This document shows, in pieces, positions 57,547 to 64,000 of a DNA stretch of 64,000 bases. Numbering within the stretch: position 1 is the stretch's first letter; each line of letters begins with the position of its first letter. The stretch is from DASPSM01 sp036008465 (lineage in GTDB: Bacteria > Planctomycetota > Planctomycetia > Planctomycetales > Planctomycetaceae), in contig DASYNP010000091.1 in NCBI GenBank assembly GCA_036008465.1, forward strand, positions 62,001 through 126,000, given 5' to 3'. Position numbers and translations under genes: made by a program. The notes beneath the pieces were generated by a model. That model saw nothing but the letters and a program-made list of their open reading frames with translations, was not told the origin of the DNA and made no database searches.

Positions 57547-57745
57547 GCGGTTTGATCTCCCCAGGAACGCGCGAGGCAATCACGCTCATAATCGATCACG
57601 TTCAGTATGCTGGGGCTCAAATGACGACGCAATCTCGACCCCGACCGTGCGCAACGGCCGTTGTCGCAGGCCGCCCAGTCGAGTAAATTTAGTGTGGCGG
57701 GCTACGGTGAAGTCGGTCCCCGTCGCGGCGGTGGGATAAAACCAC

Positions 57746-59731
57746 GTGAATTACACGCTTCTGGACTCTGCGCCCGCCGGAACCGCTCCCGTCGAGACGC
57801 CAGTTCCCGCACCGCCGCCAGCAAAGGTCGCCGCAGAAACCGCCAGCCTGCCCGAAGTGCGGGGACGGATCCCGTCCTGGGTGATTAGCCTGGTCGGCCA
57901 CCTGCTCGTCCTGGTTGCGTTGTGGCCGATCCATTTCGCGTCGATGCTCCTGCGTGAGCCCGAAGTCACCGCCTCGGTCACCGCGGAAGAGACCTTCAGC
58001 ACGATCCCGCAGGAATTGCGGTTCGACACGGCGGCCGCTCCCGAGATCGGAAATGGCGGCGACAATTCGTCGGAGACCAGCCTCCGGGTGGCCCATTTGG
58101 GCGCCTCCATCGAGACGCCCAAGTCGCCTGTGGTGAGCGCAGCCACCTCGGTCTCCGCGCTCGGAATGAAGCAAGTCAGCGTGGGCCGCCCGCTGGCGGA
58201 CGTTGGCGTTGCAACAACCAACCGCGAACTCAGCGACCTGATCGAAACGACCGGCTCGACCGAGCATACCGGCGGCGTGCGCGGAGCAATCGATCGGCTG
58301 ACCGTCGAAATCGAGGCTTCACTGCGGCAGGAAAACACTCTGGTCGTCTGGCTGTTCGACGCCACGCCCTCAATGAAGGGCCGCCGTGATGCGATCGCCG
58401 ACCGGTTCGAGAACGTTTACCGCCAGCTGGGGCTGCTGGGAGTGGGCGGCAACGGCGCGCTCAAGACCGCGGTCGGAACCTTTGGAAAGTCAGTCCAGTT
58501 CCTCACGAAGAAACCGGTTGACGACGTTGCTGCGATCAAGAAAGCGATCCGAAAAATTCAGGATGACGGCGACGAAAAGGGAGCGGTGGAAAATGTGTTT
58601 AGCGCCGCTCTCGCGGCGGGCGAGCGGTTTCGCACTTTTCGCATCGGCACGAAAGAGCGCCGCCGCGTGATGATTGTGATCGTGACCGACGAGCGGGGCA
58701 GCGATACCGAAAAGCTCGAGACGGCCATCGTCAAGCTTCGGCGGATGGGCATGCGCGTCTACTGCGTGGGGGACGACGCGGTTTTCGGTCGCGAGAGACA
58801 TTATTTTCCGTACGTCTTCGAGGACGGGTTTCACGGGTTTGCCTATACAAATCGTGGACCGGAAACGGCGGATCTCGAGGGCGTGCAATTGCCGTTTTGG
58901 GGCGGGCGCAGCCATCGACTCGAGGAGTTGACTTCCGGATTCGGCCCCTACGCCCTGTCCCGGTTGTGCGCGGAGACGGGCGGCATGTATTTGATTTCTG
59001 AAGAACTGCCCGGCCCAAAATTCGATGAGGCCGTTCTGCGGAACTATTGGCCCGACTATCGCCCGAAAAAAGACTACGAACTCGAGCGGGCAAGGAACGC
59101 CGCCAAAGCCGCCTTGTATCAAGCAGCCGTTGTGGGGCCGCCAGAGAAAATGCCTCAACCGCAATTGGTGTTTCGCGCGGATAACGACAATACACTGAGG
59201 CAACAGATCACCGAGGCACAGAAACCACTGGCCGAGCTGGATTACCGCCTGAACGAAATGCACACGCTCTTGGAAGCGGGCGAGCGTGACCGTTCGCGGC
59301 TCGACACGCCACGCTGGCGGGCCAGTTTTGACCTGGCAATGGGGCGCGTGCTGGCCATGCGAGCCCGGGCACTGGGCTACAACATGATGCTTGCCGATAT
59401 GAAACTGTCACCCCGCCCGTTCCAGGACGCGACGAACAATACGTGGCGAATCGAGCCGGCGTCTGACGAGAAATCGCCCTCGAAAGTCCAGAGATTCGCC
59501 AAGCGGGCCCGCGACTACCTGCAGGGCGTGATCGAAGATCACCGTGGGACGCAGTGGGAGGCGCTCGCCCGGGAAGAGCTGCAGTCGCCGATGGGGTGGG
59601 ACTGGCACGAGCTGCACGTGAACTATCCACCGCCACGGCCGCCTCGCCCGCCGCGAATTCAGCTCGACGACGACCGCGAGCGGAACATGCCTCGTCCGCC
59701 GCCGGTCTCGCACGAACCGCCGAAACTGTAG
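57746..59731 (+). CDS. Membrane-anchored von Willebrand A domain protein
   Basis: The 661-residue protein starts at GTG and has one membrane helix at about 50-72 (WVISLVGHLLVLVALWPIHF), so most of it is outside. The VWA domain begins near residue 195 with VVWLFDATPSMKGRRDAI: the metal site is Asp205-x-Thr-x-Ser, Thr in place of the first usual Ser. MIVIVTDERGSDTEKLE gives the second Asp, and VYCVGDDAVFGRERHYFPYV follows. A helical region (470-600) and a Pro-rich tail (PPPRPPRPPRI) end the protein. It probably binds a protein partner with a divalent ion. It ends four bases from the convergent lipoprotein gene. Confidence 0.87.
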   Translation: MNYTLLDSAPAGTAPVETPVPAPPPAKVAAETASLPEVRGRIPSWVISLVGHLLVLVALWPIHFASMLLREPEVTASVTAEETFSTIPQELRFDTAAAPEIGNGGDNSSETSLRVAHLGASIETPKSPVVSAATSVSALGMKQVSVGRPLADVGVATTNRELSDLIETTGSTEHTGGVRGAIDRLTVEIEASLRQENTLVVWLFDATPSMKGRRDAIADRFENVYRQLGLLGVGGNGALKTAVGTFGKSVQFLTKKPVDDVAAIKKAIRKIQDDGDEKGAVENVFSAALAAGERFRTFRIGTKERRRVMIVIVTDERGSDTEKLETAIVKLRRMGMRVYCVGDDAVFGRERHYFPYVFEDGFHGFAYTNRGPETADLEGVQLPFWGGRSHRLEELTSGFGPYALSRLCAETGGMYLISEELPGPKFDEAVLRNYWPDYRPKKDYELERARNAAKAALYQAAVVGPPEKMPQPQLVFRADNDNTLRQQITEAQKPLAELDYRLNEMHTLLEAGERDRSRLDTPRWRASFDLAMGRVLAMRARALGYNMMLADMKLSPRPFQDATNNTWRIEPASDEKSPSKVQRFAKRARDYLQGVIEDHRGTQWEALAREELQSPMGWDWHELHVNYPPPRPPRPPRIQLDDDRERNMPRPPPVSHEPPKL

Positions 59732-59735
59732 GACG

Positions 59736-61808
59736 TCACGGCGACTTCGGCTTAGCGGTCGATTTCACGTCTGGCGAAGCGGGCGCCGCCGCGGAAGTCT
59801 TCGGCGGTGACCCGGCAGCGGCTGGAGTCTTCTCCGGAGTTTTATCGCTGGCCGCCGGCTTGGCACTCGCCGCCTCGGCCTTCGCGTTGGCGGGTGGTGC
59901 CGTCTCTTTCGGCGGCTGCTCGCTGCCCGTTACCGGGGGTTTCGACGCGTCGCGGGCGGTCCGCCAGCGCTCGCTCAGTAACTCGAAGCTGGGCCGCCGG
60001 TAGTCGTTTTCTTGCAATGCTTGGGCAAGCTGCGCGATGGCAACCAACGCTAACGCAAATTTCTTGCTCTCAGCAAGGCACAGGCTCCGGAGGTAGGCGG
60101 CATGCACCACCCACGTGCCAACGCCCTGCCCGTAGCGGCGGAGGTACGAGTTGAAGGTATCCTCGGCCAAGTCGAACTCGTGCTGCTGCATCTGACAGAC
60201 GGCCATCCAGAACTTGGCGTCTTCGGCGGCCCGAAAATTCATAAAGAACTCGCGCTTGGGAGTCTCCATCGCCAGCGGCCCATCGCCCTTGGGGCGCTTG
60301 TCCGCAGGGAGATGATTTCGTGCTTGCTCTTGAACGTCCTCCGGCAACGGCAACGCGGGCGGAAGCTCGTCGAGTTGCACGTTCAGGTATTTTCGAATGG
60401 CCGTCGCATAGTCGCCTTGAAGTTGGGCGATTCGCGACTTGATCTGCTTGCGCGCGTCGTGCCGCACTTCCACCCGGTCAGCCGAATCACTCTGACCGGG
60501 GAATGCTCCTCCCTCTTTCCGGCTAGTCTTGCCCCCCTTGAGGTCTTTGAACGTAGTTCCCGTGCTGACCTTCCAGTGCATGGTCTTCTTGTCGAATTCC
60601 AACTCGACCGGCCCCTCAAAGGGGAGCCAATAGGCTTCGTGCAAATTCTTCGCATCCCCCTCGAGATGATGAGCCGCTGAGGTTTGCTTCTCCGGATATT
60701 CCCAGGCCGACACATCCTCCTTCTTCCAGGCTCCTCCACCTGCCGACTCGATACGCGAGCGCAGTCCCGGCTTCCCACCCGCATCGGCCAACGGGGCATA
60801 CACCGTTGTCGAACGATTGCCAGCGAGAAACGACTCGATGCGCTTGATCCGCGGTTCGGAGTAGCGGCTCGAGGTGATGATTTCGATCTGCACCGATTTG
60901 AGATCAGACGCCCGGAGCGGGTATTTCTTTTCGGGCGAGACATCCAGCTTGCGCAACAACTTGTCATCAGCGACGGCTTGAGCCAAAGTGGCCGGCTTTT
61001 GCACGGTCGCAGACGTCCCCTTGTCATCCGGCGAGGGAATGGGCCAGCCCAGCGTCGGATCGAACAGGTAGACGTGCTTGTCCAAGAGAGCGCCGACCAA
61101 CCAGCGCGGCGCCGCTCCACCCTGGGTCGTCGCCGGGCTGCTGACTTTCGGGCGCACAATGACACAATCAAACCCCGCTTGTCGCAAGAGCTCTCCGAAG
61201 AGCCACGCGCGATCCTCGGCGGTTCCCCTTCCGATCACCATCGTGTCGTACGGGGTTTGAGGGAACAGGGGATCTGAGCTGTTCACAAGCGCAACGGTGC
61301 GGACTGAAAGGTCGAACAGTCCCACAATGCGGTCGAGATCGGTCGACTGCGACTTGAGGACGTCCGCGCCGAGCTGCTTCGCCAGCCAACAATTGCGAAC
61401 GTGCTCGATGTCGGTCAGGTCGTACAAATCGGCGAAGGCGTCCGCGCTTCCATTTTTCGTCGCCGGATCATTGGCCACGGTCGACTTGCCACAGTCGCTG
61501 GCCCAGTTGTTGAGGGAGTCAACGGCCTGCTGCTCCTGCGCGGTGATTCCCAAATTTTCCGGCTTGATCATGTCGAGGCCGCTCGACAAGAGTTGCTGGC
61601 AGCGAGCATCGGCGGCCGAGGCGGCGGACGCCTCGGTTTTGGCAACCGCCTTCGATCCGGCGCTCCCCGACGAGGTCGACGAATTCGACTCGCAGCCCGC
61701 GCTCACGATCGACGACAGTGCGACGGCGCACACAACGCCAAACACCCGCGCGCGCGGGGCGGCGGCGAACCGGGAACGCAGCGAGTAAACACGTGCTCGC
61801 AAAGACAT
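59736..61808 (-). CDS. Transglutaminase-like lipoprotein lacking the catalytic Cys
   Basis: From ATG 61808 the protein has 690 residues. The lipobox is AVALSSIVSAGCESNSS, so it is a lipoprotein. Residues about 90-230 resemble a transglutaminase-like domain with VIGRGTAEDRAWLFGELLRQ; the position that normally carries the nucleophile Cys (G-x-C-x-D) has Thr-Ala, and the protein is therefore likely inactive as a transglutaminase. DKHVYLFDPTLGWPIPSPDD supplies the expected His and Asp region. The second half is helical and ends in a low-complexity Ala/Lys/Pro tail. Function unknown; a wall- or peptide-binding role is possible. Confidence 0.8.
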   Translation of the reverse strand: MSLRARVYSLRSRFAAAPRARVFGVVCAVALSSIVSAGCESNSSTSSGSAGSKAVAKTEASAASAADARCQQLLSSGLDMIKPENLGITAQEQQAVDSLNNWASDCGKSTVANDPATKNGSADAFADLYDLTDIEHVRNCWLAKQLGADVLKSQSTDLDRIVGLFDLSVRTVALVNSSDPLFPQTPYDTMVIGRGTAEDRAWLFGELLRQAGFDCVIVRPKVSSPATTQGGAAPRWLVGALLDKHVYLFDPTLGWPIPSPDDKGTSATVQKPATLAQAVADDKLLRKLDVSPEKKYPLRASDLKSVQIEIITSSRYSEPRIKRIESFLAGNRSTTVYAPLADAGGKPGLRSRIESAGGGAWKKEDVSAWEYPEKQTSAAHHLEGDAKNLHEAYWLPFEGPVELEFDKKTMHWKVSTGTTFKDLKGGKTSRKEGGAFPGQSDSADRVEVRHDARKQIKSRIAQLQGDYATAIRKYLNVQLDELPPALPLPEDVQEQARNHLPADKRPKGDGPLAMETPKREFFMNFRAAEDAKFWMAVCQMQQHEFDLAEDTFNSYLRRYGQGVGTWVVHAAYLRSLCLAESKKFALALVAIAQLAQALQENDYRRPSFELLSERWRTARDASKPPVTGSEQPPKETAPPANAKAEAASAKPAASDKTPEKTPAAAGSPPKTSAAAPASPDVKSTAKPKSP

Positions 61809-61819
61809 GCACAACTACC

Positions 61820-62662
61820 TTAGGGACAGAGAAACTCGTTGATGAGTGAACGTAACTGCTTGAGCTGTTCGATGAGTGGCGGAAGCTCCGCCAGCGGTAT
61901 CATGTTCGGTCCGTCGCTGAGCGCCCGGTCGGGGTTCGGATGCGTCTCCAGGAAGACGGCATCGCAGCCCGCGGCGACCGCCGCACGCGCCAGCACGGGG
62001 ATCATCTCTCGCTGGCCGCCGGTCGAGGCCCCACCCGGAAGCTGCACGCTGTGGGTGGCGTCGAACACGACGGGGACACCCATTTTTTGCATGACGGGAA
62101 TCGCCCGCATGTCGTTCACCAGGCGGCCATAACCGAATGTCGCACCGCGCTCGGTCAGCAGGATGTTCGGATTTCCTGCTTCCACGCACTTATTCACGAT
62201 ATGGATCGCGTCCTCGGGCGCGATGAACTGCGGCTTCTTGACGTTGATGATTCGTCCCCGACGTGCGGTGGCAGCCGCCGCCGCGTGCACCAGATCGGTT
62301 TGCCGCGCCAGGAATGCCGGAATCTGCACGATGTCGCAGACTTGGGCGGCCGGCTCAGCGTGCGCCGGCTCATGGATGTCGGTCGTCACGGCCAGGCCGG
62401 TCGCCTCGCGGACCTTCTCGAGCATCTTCAATCCGAGCTCGAGCCCCGGACCGCGAAAGCTGTGGTAACTGGTGCGATTGGCTTTGTCGAAGCTCGATTT
62501 GAAGACGATCGGAACGTCGAGTTTCACTGACAACTCGGCCAATCGACCGGACACTTCGCTCACCAGCTCCGGAGTCTCGATCACGCAGGGGCCGGCAATG
62601 AACAGCAGCGGATGCCCGGTGCCGCAGGCAATCTTTCCGAGTTGGATGGGGTTATTTGGCAC
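61820..62662 (-). CDS. kdsA: 3-deoxy-8-phosphooctulonate (Kdo-8-P) synthase
   Basis: The 280-residue protein starts at GTG 62662 and is full length. KdsA condenses arabinose-5-phosphate and phosphoenolpyruvate to Kdo-8-phosphate, for the inner core of lipopolysaccharide. Motifs: LLFIAGPCVIET, FKSSFDKANRTSYHSFRGPG, VTTDIHEPAHAE, VDIVQIPAFLARQTDLV-like (CDIVQIPAFLARQTDL), VKKPQFIAPED, LTERGATFGYGRLVNDMRA and VVFDATHSVQLPGG. Metal and PEP residues are intact. It supports an LPS-making outer membrane. The downstream lipoprotein starts 12 bases later. Confidence 0.97.
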   Translation of the reverse strand: MPNNPIQLGKIACGTGHPLLFIAGPCVIETPELVSEVSGRLAELSVKLDVPIVFKSSFDKANRTSYHSFRGPGLELGLKMLEKVREATGLAVTTDIHEPAHAEPAAQVCDIVQIPAFLARQTDLVHAAAAATARRGRIINVKKPQFIAPEDAIHIVNKCVEAGNPNILLTERGATFGYGRLVNDMRAIPVMQKMGVPVVFDATHSVQLPGGASTGGQREMIPVLARAAVAAGCDAVFLETHPNPDRALSDGPNMIPLAELPPLIEQLKQLRSLINEFLCP

Positions 62663-62713
62663 GTCCGACTCCGGCCTCGTCCGCGGACCGGGATAGCGGA
62701 CTAGCGACGTCGC

Positions 62714-63613
62714 CTATCGAGCCGGGCCATTGGGAACGATTAATTTCAACGCTCCGGGGAGGATGCTCACCTCCGCGGGCGTAAAACCGGCCGGATCGCC
62801 GTCGCATTGGATGGGTACGGGCGTGTCGCCGGTGATTTTCACCTGCCTGGCTCGCCCGCTGACAACGTCGGCCAGCGTTTCATGCTGCCTGAGTAAAACC
62901 TTATATAAGTACCGGAACATTTGGAATGCAGAACGACGGCGAAACACCCGCAGATCGAGCAGCCCGTCGCTCTCCTCCGCGCTAGCCGCCAGCGGCAGCC
63001 CCATCGCGTAAGCCGGCAGATTCGCTACGACGACCAACCGGCCGGAAACGGGCTGATCTGTGGGTAGATCGCCTCCCTCTGCCGAAATGTGCAGTTTCGG
63101 GTAACGGTAACTACGCAGGGTTTCCAGAATTGGTTGGAGGTAATTCCATCTTCGGATGTGGCCTCTCCGCCGGGCCTGCATTTTGTGCACGATGTCGGCG
63201 TCGATACCCGCCGTCACCATCAGCAAAAACCGACGCCCGTTGACGACCCCGAGGTCGATCGAGCGGGTGCGACCGGCAGCAATCATCTCCGCGACGAATC
63301 GGCCATTCCCCGGGATTTTCAGGTAGCCGGCCAGCAAGTTTTCGGTCCCGAGAGGCAAAACCGCCACGGGGAGGTCCGGAAACCGGTTCACCAGGTCGCC
63401 AACCGTCCCGTCGCCGCCGGCCGCGACCAGGCACACAAGACTTTGCCGCTCCTCCGCAATTCCGAGACGCTGATGCAACCGCTCTCTTTGCGAATAGAGC
63501 CGAGGCCGGATCCCGAGACGACGCAAATGGCTGACCAGATGCAACAGCTCAGCCCGCTGCAGGCCGGCTCCCGAGGTGGGATTTCGCTGAATGGCCACCC
63601 AGGGCGCAGACAT
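62714..63613 (-). CDS. Diacylglycerol/lipid kinase family protein (YegS-like)
   Basis: The 299-residue protein has the N-terminal DAGK catalytic domain with the signature LVAAGGDGTVGDLVNRF and PLGTENLLAGYL (the usual G-T-x-N-D-x-A motif), and a C-terminal lid domain including RSIDLGVVNGRRFLLMVTAGIDADIV. These enzymes phosphorylate diacylglycerol or related lipids with ATP in membrane lipid turnover. It lies 52 bases upstream of kdsA on the same strand and is probably co-transcribed, which suggests a lipid A or membrane role. The lipid substrate is unknown. Confidence 0.9.
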   Translation of the reverse strand: MSAPWVAIQRNPTSGAGLQRAELLHLVSHLRRLGIRPRLYSQRERLHQRLGIAEERQSLVCLVAAGGDGTVGDLVNRFPDLPVAVLPLGTENLLAGYLKIPGNGRFVAEMIAAGRTRSIDLGVVNGRRFLLMVTAGIDADIVHKMQARRRGHIRRWNYLQPILETLRSYRYPKLHISAEGGDLPTDQPVSGRLVVVANLPAYAMGLPLAASAEESDGLLDLRVFRRRSAFQMFRYLYKVLLRQHETLADVVSGRARQVKITGDTPVPIQCDGDPAGFTPAEVSILPGALKLIVPNGPAR

Positions 63614-64000
63614 GCCAAGCGGTTCCTTTGTTGGGGCAAGGCGTAAGTGACGTTCGAATAGAACGCCCCGGTCCGACTTTTCGAAGTCCCGGAAACGGGC
63701 CGTGGGTCAATTTCCTTCTTCGTCACCCTATTAGTAGAAGGACCGCTGCGGGCGGGGAGCGCATCTTCCGCCCTTTTCTGTCGAGATCCATGAGATCAGT
63801 CGTTCACGGGGAGACGGCCTTGAGCAAGCTTGCCCCAGCGTAGCCTAGCGAGGTTTCCCAAGGCGACCCGCAGGCAGGTCGCACGTGGTCCGGTTCGCGG
63901 CTCTGTGCGGGTTCCGAAAGGTTGAGTGAACAGCCGTTCCGCAAAAGTTTTCCACGCGACGAAAACACCGCCTTGAGAATCGTCCCAAAAAGCTGCGAAC
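63614..64000. other. Gene-free right end
   Basis: The last 387 bases hold no convincing ORF. They must contain the promoter of the leftward lipid kinase operon. A minor hairpin (CCCG-GAAA-CGGG) occurs near 63690. I saw no tRNA or repeat here. Confidence 0.5.

Overview
The window is GC-rich, densely coded DNA that looks like a planctomycete (probably the Pirellula/Gemmata side of the phylum). The evidence is the mix of protein types: a GYF_2 + planctomycete J-like + SUMF1-like membrane protein, two membrane Ser/Thr kinases (one with periplasmic HEAT repeats, one with C-terminal leucine-rich repeats coupled to an ECF sigma factor), an exported beta-helix protein with the N-terminal signature LERLEDRTLLS, and KdsA showing a Kdo-containing outer membrane. 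About 46 genes are supported. No rRNA, tRNA, CRISPR array, transposase or prophage gene was found by reading.

Layout. 1-3764 (+): end of a surface-glycan locus (flippase C-terminus, asparagine synthase, zinc-ribbon methyltransferase). 3788-8855: GYF/J/SUMF1-like protein bracketed by a 51-bp direct repeat, an O-methyltransferase, a secreted serpin and an acetyltransferase. 9088-17922 (-): one eight-gene signalling operon read rsbR-rsbS-rsbT-(ATPase/RsbX fusion)-histidine kinase-hybrid kinase-MetE-like enzyme-PAS hybrid kinase. This is a stressosome joined to two-component proteins, with no sigma-B, RsbU, RsbV or RsbW in view. 17923-19003: gene-free stretch rich in hairpins. 19004-26861: small NTF2-like protein, then a second glycan cluster (two glycosyltransferases, methyltransferase, second asparagine synthase) and a large FAD-dependent dehydrogenase.

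27035-33283 (+): HEAT-repeat kinase, hisF, a PilT-type ATPase, a membrane-anchored PilB/GspE-type ATPase and CvpA. 33352-36387 (-): a membrane-embedded sigma-54 activator; upstream of it lie three evenly spaced palindromes and a sigma-54-like promoter facing away, with no recognisable ORF behind it. 37010-38647: queD, a 47-aa CxxC membrane peptide and pncC, separated by an AT-richer hairpin island. 39073-47503: two exported proteins (one a hydrolase-like protein with Glu where the nucleophile Ser should be), the beta-helix surface protein with its own promoter and terminator, a DUF763 protein and a lactate permease. 48123-52338 (-): LRR kinase coupled to an ECF sigma factor, divergent from a PadR repressor whose operator-like palindrome covers its start codon. 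53205-63613: beta-lactamase-fold hydrolase, CxxCH membrane protein, VanZ, aminotransferase, VWA protein, transglutaminase-like lipoprotein, kdsA and a lipid kinase.

The strongest system-level signals are the stressosome/two-component operon and the sigma-54 activator with its palindrome array and orphan promoter. All identities come from reading motifs and remembered family features; no database search was run.
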